Assembly: GCA_037446555.1 (NCBI GenBank)
Contig: JBBIIK010000010.1
Location: forward strand, 1 to 64,000
Origin: JANWVO01 sp037446555
GTDB lineage: Bacteria > Acidobacteriota > Terriglobia > Bryobacterales > Bryobacteraceae
Reading direction: 5' to 3'
Length of the DNA: 64,000 nt
Within the stretch, counting starts at the first letter, position 1. Every line of letters begins with the position of its first letter. Positions 1 through 7,841 of the stretch are shown piece after piece. The notes beneath the pieces were generated by a model. It was not told the origin of the DNA, ran no database searches, and saw only the letters and a list, made by a program, of their open reading frames with translations. The position numbers and the translations under genes were made by a program.

Positions 1-7
1 CGGTTGG

Positions 8-14
8 CTCCTTT
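8..14 (-). promoter_or_regulatory. Shine-Dalgarno of a gene starting just off the left edge
   Basis: Read on the minus strand, positions 14 to 8 spell AAAGGAG, followed by seven bases to the window edge. That is the spacing expected for a start codon immediately outside the window. It lies downstream of the aldolase on the same strand, so the next gene of the microcompartment operon, perhaps a shell protein, probably begins there. The gene itself is not visible. Confidence 0.45.
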
Positions 15-125
15 CGGATTCAAGGTTTTCGTCAACCGGATTCTAATCGAAGCCGGCCGCCGTCTACCACCAACCTTCAACTACGTCCGGGACGCCCCCG
101 CGGGCAGCCCCTTCTCCCGCCCTGT

Positions 126-1142
126 TCAGCCCCGCTTCTTCTCCTCCAGCGCCTTCAAAACAGCCTCAGTCACCGCCGCGATCAGCTCTTCCGTTACCCC
201 CGCCGGTCTCCCAGCCGCTCCCCCGTTCGGCAGCGTCGTGATCGCCCCCGGGCGCTCCGGCATGTCGCACACCGGGCAGCTTTCTTCGCCCAGCCTCGCA
301 TCCGGCAGCCCCAGCCGCTGCTTGATCGCCAGCAAATCGCCCGCCTTCTCCGCCGGAATGTGCGACAGCGGCGCCCCCAGATGCTGCGCCAGCATCAGCG
401 TCCAGCAGTATGTGTCCACCACCTCGGCGTACCACTCGGCGTGCGTCACCGTGTCCGCCCAGCACACGATCCCGTGATTGGCCAGCAGCACCGTGTTGTG
501 CGTCTTCACAAACGGCAGCACCGTCTCGGCGAACTTCTTCGTCCCCGGCGTTTCATACGGCGAAAGCGCCACCTTCCCGATAAACACCTCGTACTCGGGA
601 ATGATGCATGTAGGCGGCACGCGCCCCGTGATCGCATACGCCGTCGCATGCGGCGGATGGCAGTGCACCACCGCCCGCGCCTCCGGCACTGCCTTGTAAA
701 TCTCCAGGTGCAGCAGAATCTCGCTCGTCCGCGCCTTGCCCCCCGCCAGCTGCTTCCCGTCCAGATCCACCAGGCACAGGTCCGCCGGCGTCAAGTCCGC
801 CTTGCTGCACAGCGTCGGCGTGCACAGCACCGCGTCGTCCCGCAGCCGGTAGCTGATGTTGCCCCCGTTGCCGTCGACATACATCCGCTGCCACAGCTTC
901 CGCCCCACCGCGCAGATCTCTTCCTTGAACGGCTGCGCTTCGGCCGAATTCAGCAGCGCCTCCCAGCCGTCGCCGCCCTCGCGGCCGCACAGCCGCAGCC
1001 CGTGCCGCGCCACCGCCTCGGCGGCTTCTGGCGTCAGCATCGCGCCTGGCTGCAGCAGCAGATCCACCACCCCGGCGCGCGCCGCGTCCTCCACGTCCTG
1101 CGCCGTGATGATCCGGTGCCGGCTCAAATCCCTGCGGCTCAT
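126..1142 (-). CDS. Class II aldolase with microcompartment encapsulation peptide
   Basis: The product (338 aa) belongs to the class II aldolase/adducin family, zinc enzymes that split fuculose- or rhamnulose-1-phosphate into dihydroxyacetone phosphate and lactaldehyde. The phosphate-binding GNGGNIS loop is at residues 91-97, zinc-binding HCH at 160-162 and the third His at 223 (NHG). Two parts lie outside the usual ~215-residue core. One is an N-terminal segment (about 1-60). The other is a C-terminal amphipathic helix at 316-336 behind a Gly/Pro-rich linker, the typical form of an encapsulation peptide targeting cargo into a bacterial microcompartment. The aldehyde dehydrogenase 60 bp upstream on the same strand carries a matching helix, and together they resemble fucose/rhamnose (PVM-like) microcompartments. 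The exact substrate is inferred. A CPVC pair at 289-292 in the linker is unexplained. Confidence 0.85.
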   Translation of the reverse strand: MSRRDLSRHRIITAQDVEDAARAGVVDLLLQPGAMLTPEAAEAVARHGLRLCGREGGDGWEALLNSAEAQPFKEEICAVGRKLWQRMYVDGNGGNISYRLRDDAVLCTPTLCSKADLTPADLCLVDLDGKQLAGGKARTSEILLHLEIYKAVPEARAVVHCHPPHATAYAITGRVPPTCIIPEYEVFIGKVALSPYETPGTKKFAETVLPFVKTHNTVLLANHGIVCWADTVTHAEWYAEVVDTYCWTLMLAQHLGAPLSHIPAEKAGDLLAIKQRLGLPDARLGEESCPVCDMPERPGAITTLPNGGAAGRPAGVTEELIAAVTEAVLKALEEKKRG

Positions 1143-1202
1143 CGGCGATCCTCGCTTCCGCTCGCTCCCATCACCATCTCTCTCGATCCGTCCTTCCCTC
1201 TC

Positions 1203-2648
1203 TCAGATGATCCGCAACGCCCCCGCGCCCAGCGCAATCTGCCGCTCCCGCGTGAACGTGAGCGGCGTGGTCACCCCTTCGCCCGTCGGCGTCGCAATCG
1301 AATAACTCAAATACCCCGGCGCGCCGGACCCCAATGCCGCCACGCACGGCGCGTTCTGCACGAACAGCGTCGTGTTCATCGCCCTCGCCATCTTCGTCAC
1401 GTGATTCAAATTCCGCGAATGAATCACCGCCGTGTGCCGGAACCCCCGCTCCGCCTTCAGCGCCGCGCGGATCCCGTCGTCGATGTCGCGAACCTTCACC
1501 ACCGGCACGAACGGCATCATCTGCTCTTCTTGCACGAACACATGATCCTCGTCCGTCACTCCGAACAGCAGCTCCGTGCCCTTCGGCACCTCGACGCCCG
1601 CCGCCGCCGCCAGCGCCTCCACGCTCTTCCCGATCAAATCCTTCTTCAGGTGCCCGTGCGCGCACCCCTTCCCGTCATGCCCCAGATCAAACGCCGCCCG
1701 CGTCAGCCGCTCGATCGCCTCCAGCTTCAGCTCGTACGCCTTCGCCCGCTTCATCGCCGCCACGAAGCCGTCGAACACCTGCCCCACCACGAACACTTCC
1801 TTCTCGCCGATGCACAGCAGGTTGTTGTCGAACCCCGCCCCCAGCACAATCGACCGCGCCGCCAGCTCCAGGTCCGCTGTCTCGTCCACCACCACCGGCG
1901 GATTGCCCGGCCCGGCCGCGATCACGCGCTTGCCGTGCTTCATCGCCGCCCGCACCACCGCCGGCCCGCCCGTCACGCACAGCAGCGCGATCTTCGGGTG
2001 CCGGAACACCTCCTCCGCCGCGCGGATGCTCGCCGTCGCGCACATCGTCAGCGCATTGCGCACCCCCGAGACGCGCTCGATCCGGCGGTTGAACTCCTGC
2101 ATCGCCCGCATCGCGATCTTCGCCCCCGCCGGGTGCGGGCTGAACACCGCCGCGTTGCCCGCCGCCAGTACGTTGATCGCGTTCGATGCCAGCGTCGGCG
2201 CCGAGTGCGTCGCCGGCAGCACCATCCCCACCACGCCCCACGGCGCCCGCTCGATCAAACACAGCCCGTCCGCATCGGTCCGCGCCCGCGCCTCCAGCGC
2301 CTCCACCCCCGGTACGTTGCGGATGATTCGCAGCTTCTCGATCTTGTGATCGAGCCGCCCCAGACCCGTCTCTTCCAGCTCCAGCCGCCCCCACTCTTCG
2401 GCGTTTTCCTCGCACGCCTTCTTGATCTGCTCCACCATCCGGCCCCGTTCGGCCAGGCTCAGCGCCGCAATCCGCAATTGCGCCTCGGCCGCCGCCTCCG
2501 CCGCCTCGTCCACCGTCGCGAATACGCCGTCGCCCGCCCCTGCGGCCGTCTGCGCACTGTCCCCTTTCGCACCTTGCACGCGCCCTTCCAGACGCGCCAG
2601 CACCTCGCGCGCAATCTCCGCTACCAGCTTCTCCTGATCGCTCGTCAT
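1203..2648 (-). CDS. Microcompartment CoA-acylating aldehyde dehydrogenase (PduP/EutE-like)
   Basis: This 481-residue protein should oxidise an aldehyde with NAD and CoA to an acyl-CoA inside the microcompartment; with the neighbouring aldolase the substrate would be lactaldehyde-derived propionaldehyde or a similar short aldehyde. Residues 4-22 form an amphipathic helix followed by a Gly/Ala/Gln linker, the usual N-terminal encapsulation peptide of PduP-type enzymes. The nucleotide-binding VTGGPAVV is at 225-232 and the catalytic Cys at 279 within NNLLCIGEKE, nearly identical to the PduP/EutE signature. It is probably transcribed before the aldolase in one operon. The 107-bp gap to the divergent YkgJ gene should hold the promoter, though I see no clear boxes. 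Confidence 0.88.
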   Translation of the reverse strand: MTSDQEKLVAEIAREVLARLEGRVQGAKGDSAQTAAGAGDGVFATVDEAAEAAAEAQLRIAALSLAERGRMVEQIKKACEENAEEWGRLELEETGLGRLDHKIEKLRIIRNVPGVEALEARARTDADGLCLIERAPWGVVGMVLPATHSAPTLASNAINVLAAGNAAVFSPHPAGAKIAMRAMQEFNRRIERVSGVRNALTMCATASIRAAEEVFRHPKIALLCVTGGPAVVRAAMKHGKRVIAAGPGNPPVVVDETADLELAARSIVLGAGFDNNLLCIGEKEVFVVGQVFDGFVAAMKRAKAYELKLEAIERLTRAAFDLGHDGKGCAHGHLKKDLIGKSVEALAAAAGVEVPKGTELLFGVTDEDHVFVQEEQMMPFVPVVKVRDIDDGIRAALKAERGFRHTAVIHSRNLNHVTKMARAMNTTLFVQNAPCVAALGSGAPGYLSYSIATPTGEGVTTPLTFTRERQIALGAGALRII

Positions 2649-2755
2649 CCGGATGGCTCCCGCGCGGGCAGGCTGCTCGCGCCGCTTCCGCGCTTCCTTC
2701 TATTCTGCGACAATTCCCGCCCCGCGGTCTTCCTTTTCCCTGCGAGAATGAATCC

Positions 2756-3193
2756 ATGGAAGCCCTGCGCTTCGCTTGCCAGCCCGGCTGCACCCGCTGC
2801 TGCAACCAGCGGGGCTTCGTCTATCTCTCCGAAGACGATCTCCGCCGCGCCGCGCGCTTCCTCCGCCTGCACCCCGCGGAATTCGAACGTCGCCACGTCT
2901 ACCGCACGCGCCACCTCCTCCGCTTCCGCAAACCCCGCGGCCGCCAGTGCCCCTTTCTTCTGGAAAACGGCTGCGCCATCCACCCCGCCAAGCCCACCCA
3001 GTGCCGCCTCTTCCCCTTCTGGCCCGAACTCGTCTCCTCCCGCCGCGCATGGCGCCACACCGCGCGCCTCTGCCCCGGCATCGGCCAGGGCCCTCTGGTC
3101 CAAATCGGAACAGCCCTCGAAACCGCATCCGAAATGGAACACGCCTACCCCTCCCTCTACGACCGCCTCGCCGCACCCTCCCGCCGCTCCTAA
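2756..3193 (+). CDS. YkgJ-family cysteine-cluster protein
   Basis: A 145-residue protein of the YkgJ/UPF0153 family, thought to bind zinc or an iron-sulfur cluster. The N-terminus carries C8, C12, C15 and C16 in a CxxxCxxCC cluster. Further cysteines follow in CPFLLENGCAIH, TQCRLFPFW and ARLCPG, the regular family pattern. Its biochemical role is not established. It is divergent from the microcompartment operon and lies 90 bp upstream of the flagellar operon, which is probably coincidental. Confidence 0.8.
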   Translation: MEALRFACQPGCTRCCNQRGFVYLSEDDLRRAARFLRLHPAEFERRHVYRTRHLLRFRKPRGRQCPFLLENGCAIHPAKPTQCRLFPFWPELVSSRRAWRHTARLCPGIGQGPLVQIGTALETASEMEHAYPSLYDRLAAPSRRS

Positions 3194-3218
3194 TCCGTTC
3201 CGTTCTCGAAGTTTTCCC

Positions 3219-3245
3219 TCAATTCCGGCCCTCCCGCGCCGATAA
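3219..3245 (+). promoter_or_regulatory. Possible sigma-28 (FliA-type) promoter before flgB
   Basis: GCCGATAA at 3238-3245 equals the enterobacterial sigma-28 -10 consensus. Eleven bases upstream the octamer TCAATTCC at 3219-3226 is only a weak match to TAAAGTTT. The flgB start is 39 bp downstream. The perfect -10 makes it worth listing; the weak -35 and the early class of the genes argue against it. Confidence 0.3.
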
Positions 3246-3283
3246 GCCCCTCTCGGCACTCCACCTGCAAGTCCACCAGCGCC

Positions 3284-3622
3284 ATGCTGACGCCTCTCAC
3301 CCAGGACCTGGGCCGCTACATGGACCTGCTCGCCGAGCGCCAGCGCCTCGTCGCCTCCAACCTCGCCAATATCGACACGCCCGGATACCGCACCAAGGAT
3401 ATCGATTTTCAGTTCGAATTCCTCTCCTTGGCCCCCGGCGCGAAGCCCCATGTCGTCGAGCCGCTCGATCTCACTGTCAAGAACGACGGCAACAACGTCA
3501 GCCTCGACCGCGAATCGCGGCTGCTAGCCGAAAACGCCATCCGCTTCAACATCGCTTCGCAACTCGCCCGCGCCGAGTTGCGCAAGATCCGCATGGCCAT
3601 CGAGGAGGGCCGCACCGCATGA
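3284..3622 (+). CDS. flgB: Flagellar basal-body rod protein FlgB
   Basis: FlgB (112 aa) is a proximal-rod subunit joining the MS ring to the distal rod, exported by the flagellar type III system. The N-terminal amphipathic helix is followed by ASNLANIDTPGYRTKDIDF, the conserved rod-protein signature, at about residues 25-43. The length is slightly below the usual 120-140. It opens an operon whose next six genes start within a few bases of the previous stop; its TGA overlaps the flgC ATG (ATGA). Confidence 0.95.
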   Translation: MLTPLTQDLGRYMDLLAERQRLVASNLANIDTPGYRTKDIDFQFEFLSLAPGAKPHVVEPLDLTVKNDGNNVSLDRESRLLAENAIRFNIASQLARAELRKIRMAIEEGRTA

Positions 3623-4056
3623 GCCTCTTCCAGTCGCTTTCCGTCAGCGCCTCCGGCCTCGCTGCCCAGCGCGCCCGGGCCAAGGTCATCGTCGAAAACC
3701 TCGCCAACTCGGAAACTACGCGCACGCCCGACGGCGGCCCATTCCGCCGCCGCGACGTCGTCTTCGAACCCAGCCCGCAAACCTCGCCCTTCGCCGCCGT
3801 CTTTCAGACCGAACTCGGCTCGGGCGGCGCCGGCGTCGCCGTCTCCGCCATCGTCGAAGACTCCCGTCCTCCCGACCTTCGCTACCAGCCCGGCCACCCT
3901 CACGCAGACGCGAACGGCTATGTCGCCTACCCGCGCATCAACCCGGCCGAAGAGATGGTCGACCTCATGGGCGCCGCCCGCGGCTACCAGGCCAACGTCG
4001 CCGCCATGACCGCCGTCAAGGACATGCTCTCGAAATCGATTGATCTGCTGCGATGA
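3619..4056 (+). CDS. flgC: Flagellar basal-body rod protein FlgC
   Basis: FlgC (145 aa) is the second proximal-rod protein. The N-terminus has the SASGLAAQRARAKVIVENLA rod motif, and the C-terminal helix contains YVAYPRINPAEEMVDLMGA followed by RGYQANVAAM, both typical of FlgC. The start was chosen at the ATGA overlapping the flgB stop; the open frame extends far upstream but only as non-coding shadow. The 3' end overlaps the fliE start by four bases. Confidence 0.95.
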   Translation: MSLFQSLSVSASGLAAQRARAKVIVENLANSETTRTPDGGPFRRRDVVFEPSPQTSPFAAVFQTELGSGGAGVAVSAIVEDSRPPDLRYQPGHPHADANGYVAYPRINPAEEMVDLMGAARGYQANVAAMTAVKDMLSKSIDLLR

Positions 4057-4352
4057 CGCCCATTGGTTCCATTCCGCCCATCCGCCCTCCGGACCCCGTC
4101 GAGCCGTTGCGCCAGCCCGCTGCCTCCGGCGCCGGCGCCTTCTCCTCCGCCCTCTCCGGCGCCTTGCGCGGCGTCGACGCGCTCCAGAAAAACGCCGAAT
4201 CCGAAATATCGCGCTTCCTCAGCGGCGAGGCCGTGGACATTCATGAAGTCGCCCTCGCCCACCAGCAGGCCCAGCTCGGCTTTGAACTGTTCCTGCAAAT
4301 GCGCAACAAGTTCGTCCAGGCATACCAGGAAATCATGCGCATGCAAATCTAG
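4053..4352 (+). CDS. fliE: Flagellar hook-basal body complex protein FliE
   Basis: FliE (99 aa) links the MS ring to the rod. The N-terminal 30 residues are Pro/Ala-rich and poorly conserved. The C-terminal helix carries the family features: DIHEVALAHQQAQLGFELF then MRNKFVQAYQEIMRMQI. The start overlaps the flgC stop (ATGA), and fliF follows after 21 bp. Confidence 0.94.
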   Translation: MTPIGSIPPIRPPDPVEPLRQPAASGAGAFSSALSGALRGVDALQKNAESEISRFLSGEAVDIHEVALAHQQAQLGFELFLQMRNKFVQAYQEIMRMQI

Positions 4353-4373
4353 CCCGGCTGCCATCCAGACGCC

Positions 4374-6092
4374 ATGCAACAGCTCAAACGGCTTTGGGAA
4401 AGTCTCTCCTGGAAACAGCACGCCTCTCTCGGCGCGGCCCTTCTGGCCGTCGCCGCCCTCCTCTACGCCGCCGTCCAGTGGAACCGCCAGCGCGACCTGC
4501 GGCCCCTGTTCACCAATGTCGCGCCCGAGGACGCCGGCGCCATCGTCGAAAAGCTCCGGTCCTCCAACATCCGCTATCAAGTCTCCGACGGCGGCGCCAT
4601 TCTGGTTCCTTCGGACCGCGTCGCCGAACTCCGCCTCGAAATGGCCTCCGCAGGGCTGCCCCGCTCCGGCCGCGTCGGCTTCGAACTCTTCGACCAGACC
4701 AACCTCGGCGTCACCGACTTCGCCGAGCAGGTCAACTACCGCCGCGCCCTCGAAGGAGAACTCGAACGTAGCGTCATGGCCCTCGCTGAAGTCGAGCGCG
4801 CCCGCGTCCACGTCACCTTCGCCAAAGAATCCCTGTTCGCCGATCACCGCCAGCCCGCCAAGGCCAGCGTTCTCGTCAAGCTTCACCCCGGCGCAAGGCT
4901 CTCGCCGCCAAACGTCCTCGCCATCCAGCACCTCACCGCCAGCGCAGTCGAAGGGCTCGCCCCCGATGCCGTCTCCGTGCTCGACATGGCGGGCAACCTC
5001 CTCAGCCGCCCCAGCCTCGACCTCGAAGGCGAGGGCCGCCCGTCCTCGGCCATGCTCGAGTTCCGCCAAAGCCTCGAGCGCGAATATCTCGCCAAGATCC
5101 GCTCCACTCTCGATCCCCTGCTCGGCCCCGAGCGTTACCGCGCCGGCGTCAACATCGAATGCGACTTCACCTCCGGCGAACAGAGCGAGGAGACCTTCGA
5201 CCCCTCGAAATCCGTCATGGTCACCTCCGCCCGCACCGAGGACGTCTCCGGCGCGGCCGCGGCCTCCGCAGGCATCCCCGGCACCGCCTCCAACCTGCCC
5301 CGGCCCGCGCCCCGCCTGCCAGGCGCCTCCTCCGGCGTTTCGCGCAAGACCGAGAACGTCACCTATCAGACCAGCCGGGTCGTCCGTCACGTCAAAATCC
5401 CGCAGGGCGCCCTGCGCCGCATCTCGGTCGCCGTCCTCGTCGACCACAAGGTCCGTTGGGAGGGTGCCGGCCCCAAGGCCCGCCGCATCCTCGAGCCGCC
5501 CGCTCCAGAGAATCTCAAGGTCGTCCGCGATGTGCTGGCCGGCGTCGTCGGCTTCCAGCAGGAACGCGGCGACCAGATCCTCGTCGAATCGCTCCCGTTC
5601 GAGTCCACCCTGCTGGCCGAACCTCCCCGGACGCAGGACCCCGGGACCGCCCCGCCGCCCGGCGGCTTCGTCCCTCCCGCGTGGGCGAAGCCCCTCCTGG
5701 ACAAGGCGCCGCTTCCGGTCTGGCTCGGCGCCGCCGCCGCGTTGCTGGTCGTTTTCCTCGCCATCTTTTGGCTCCTTGCCCGGCGTCTGTTCCGCCGGCG
5801 CCCGTCCGCCTCCGTCGAACCAGACGGCCCTTCGCTGCCCGGCGCCGCTCCGGCCGCGCAAATCCCCGCCTCCGGCGAAGCCGCCTTTGAGCAACAGGCA
5901 AGGGCCGCCATCGAACAGAGCCGCGCCGAAAAGGAGCGGCTCGAAAGAGAGGCCCTGCTCGCGTTGCAGAAACAGCTCCCCGCACAGACCAAGAAGGCCG
6001 AAGTCCTCAAGAAGGCCATCGCCGAGCAGGCGCGCAAGGATCCTGAGGCCACCGCCCAGCTCGTCCGAACTTGGATCACGGAGAACCGCTGA
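4374..6092 (+). CDS. fliF: Flagellar M-ring protein FliF
   Basis: FliF (572 aa) builds the MS ring in the inner membrane, the platform for rod, rotor and export gate. One membrane segment lies near residues 18-35 and a second near 450-470. Between them are the ring-building domains, with the conserved VNYRRALEGELERSV and VERARVHVTFAKESLF stretches. The C-terminal cytoplasmic tail after about 480 is charged and should bind FliG, encoded next. The TGA overlaps the fliG ATG. Confidence 0.95.
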   Translation: MQQLKRLWESLSWKQHASLGAALLAVAALLYAAVQWNRQRDLRPLFTNVAPEDAGAIVEKLRSSNIRYQVSDGGAILVPSDRVAELRLEMASAGLPRSGRVGFELFDQTNLGVTDFAEQVNYRRALEGELERSVMALAEVERARVHVTFAKESLFADHRQPAKASVLVKLHPGARLSPPNVLAIQHLTASAVEGLAPDAVSVLDMAGNLLSRPSLDLEGEGRPSSAMLEFRQSLEREYLAKIRSTLDPLLGPERYRAGVNIECDFTSGEQSEETFDPSKSVMVTSARTEDVSGAAAASAGIPGTASNLPRPAPRLPGASSGVSRKTENVTYQTSRVVRHVKIPQGALRRISVAVLVDHKVRWEGAGPKARRILEPPAPENLKVVRDVLAGVVGFQQERGDQILVESLPFESTLLAEPPRTQDPGTAPPPGGFVPPAWAKPLLDKAPLPVWLGAAAALLVVFLAIFWLLARRLFRRRPSASVEPDGPSLPGAAPAAQIPASGEAAFEQQARAAIEQSRAEKERLEREALLALQKQLPAQTKKAEVLKKAIAEQARKDPEATAQLVRTWITENR

Positions 6093-7132
6093 TGATCACC
6101 AACGCGCTTCCCGAAAAGGAATCCGTCCAGCGCTACTCCGGCCTTCAGAAAGCCGCCGTGCTCATGGTCACCCTAGGCGAGGAGCTCAGCGGCATGGTGC
6201 TCAAGCACCTCGAGGAAGACGAGGTCGCCGCCATCGGCAAGGAGGTCGCCCGCATCCCGGCCATCACGGCCACGGACGCAGAGGGCATCCTCGACGAGTT
6301 CTACCAGATGTCCATGGCCCAGGACTATGTCCTCAAAGGCGGCATCGAGTACGCCCGCAAGATGCTCATCAACGCCTTCGGACCGGAGATGGCCACCCGC
6401 ATCCTCGACCGCCTCGTCAAGCTCCTCGGCCACGATACCGCCAGCTTCGACGCTCTCCAGAAAGCCGATCCCCAGCAGCTGGCCAAATTCATCCACAGCG
6501 AACATCCCCAGACCATCGCCCTCATCCTCAGCCATCTCGGCTCCTCGCAAGCCGCCGGACTCCTGTTCAGCCTCCCGCCGGAGATCCGCGCCGACGTCGC
6601 CCTGCGCATGGCCAACCTCGAGCAGATCTCCCCGGACATCATCTCCAAGATCGCCGGCATTATCGGCCAGAAACTGAAGGCCCTCGGCGAGCTGAGCCGG
6701 GAGAGCTACGGCGGCGTGCGCGCCGTGGCCGAAATGTTCAACCGCCTCGACTCGGCCACCAGCAAGGAGATCCTCGACACCATCGAGGCCCAGGATCCCA
6801 ACCTCGCCGAAACCATCCGCCACCTCATGTTCGTCTTCGAGGATCTGCTCCTCATCGACCAGAACGGCATCAAGGAGGTCCTCGCCCGCGTCGACCGGAA
6901 GCTCCTCACCGTGGCCCTGAAGGGCACCAGCGACCAGCTCAAGAACCACTTCATGCAATGCATGTCTCAGCGCGGCGCCGAAATGCTGCGCGAGGACATG
7001 GAGGCCCTTGGCCCGGTGAAGATCAAGGAGGTCGAGGCAGCACAGCAACAGATCATCTCCATCGTCCGGCAGCTCGAGGCCGAGGGCGTCCTCAGCCTGA
7101 AGGGAGCCGTGGGCGAGCAGTATGTGGTGTGA
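6092..7132 (+). CDS. fliG: Flagellar motor switch protein FliG
   Basis: FliG (346 aa) forms the rotor ring contacted by the stator. The FliF-binding N-terminal domain begins LQKAAVLMVTLGEELSG, the middle domain carries an EHPQTIALILSHL motif (EHPQT is characteristic), and the C-terminal torque domain includes the charged helix IKEVLARVDRKLLTVALKG. The ATG at 6092 overlaps the fliF stop. An in-frame TTG 21 bases upstream is inside fliF and less likely. Confidence 0.96.
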   Translation: MITNALPEKESVQRYSGLQKAAVLMVTLGEELSGMVLKHLEEDEVAAIGKEVARIPAITATDAEGILDEFYQMSMAQDYVLKGGIEYARKMLINAFGPEMATRILDRLVKLLGHDTASFDALQKADPQQLAKFIHSEHPQTIALILSHLGSSQAAGLLFSLPPEIRADVALRMANLEQISPDIISKIAGIIGQKLKALGELSRESYGGVRAVAEMFNRLDSATSKEILDTIEAQDPNLAETIRHLMFVFEDLLLIDQNGIKEVLARVDRKLLTVALKGTSDQLKNHFMQCMSQRGAEMLREDMEALGPVKIKEVEAAQQQIISIVRQLEAEGVLSLKGAVGEQYVV

Positions 7133-7136
7133 CGCC

Positions 7137-7841
7137 ATGGCCACGCGCATCCATCGCACCCTTCCGCCCGGCGCCGCGCAAACCTTCGCCTGGCCGCAGC
7201 TCGGCCCGCCCGTGCAGGAGATCGAACGGGAATACCTGCAACCCCACTTCCCCCGTGAGGCTGCGCCCCCGGTTTCCGGGGACGCCTGCAGCGCGCCCGA
7301 ACCGGCTCTTCCTCTCGAGGAACTGCGAGCGCGGCACGGGGCTGAACTGGAAGCAGCGCGGCACGAGGCCTTTCGGAAAGGCGTCGAAGAGGGGCGGCGC
7401 CAGGGGGCGGCGCAGCTGGAAGCCTCGCTGGCCCGGCTCGCCCGCAGCATCGAAGAAATCGCCGGACTCAAGCCGCGCCTCCGCGCCGAGGCCGAGCGCG
7501 AACTCGTCGCCGTGGCCCTCGCCATCGCTCGCCGCATCCTCCGCCGTGAGCTGCACGTCGACCCCGATGCTGTTCTCGGCCTCGCCAAGGCCGCCCTCGA
7601 AAAGGCCTCGCTGCGCGAGGTCGCCGAAATCCGCCTCCATCCTTCGCACGCCGCCCCGGTCCGCTCTCACCTCGCCCGCATCGGCGCCCCGGAAGCCATC
7701 CGCGTCCACGAAGACGCTTCGCTCGAACCCGGCGCCGTGATCGTCGAAACGGCGCGGGGCGCCATCGACGCTTCGCTCGAAACCCAGCTCGATGAAATCT
7801 CCCGCGGTCTCGCCGACGCTCTTCAGGGAGGCCGCGCATGA
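7137..7841 (+). CDS. fliH: Flagellar assembly protein FliH
   Basis: This 234-residue protein has the composition and place of FliH, the negative regulator and anchor of the FliI export ATPase. A variable N-terminal part to about residue 85 precedes a helical region rich in Ala, Glu and Arg (RHEAFRKGVEEGRRQGAAQL). The C-terminal domain contains AIARRILRRELHVDPDAVL, as in FliH/YscL proteins. I chose the ATG four bases after the fliG stop; an in-frame GTG at 7122 would overlap fliG. Its end overlaps the fliI start. Confidence 0.88.
   Translation: MATRIHRTLPPGAAQTFAWPQLGPPVQEIEREYLQPHFPREAAPPVSGDACSAPEPALPLEELRARHGAELEAARHEAFRKGVEEGRRQGAAQLEASLARLARSIEEIAGLKPRLRAEAERELVAVALAIARRILRRELHVDPDAVLGLAKAALEKASLREVAEIRLHPSHAAPVRSHLARIGAPEAIRVHEDASLEPGAVIVETARGAIDASLETQLDEISRGLADALQGGRA

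Noticed and set aside
360..3245. A 961-codon plus-strand open frame across the microcompartment genes
   Set aside because: It runs antisense to the aldolase and dehydrogenase, is rich in Arg, His and Pro, and has no domain; it is a by-product of high GC and codon bias.
4063..7740. A 1225-codon frame overlapping fliE-fliH
   Set aside because: Ser/Pro/Arg-rich translation in the wrong frame of well-recognised flagellar genes.
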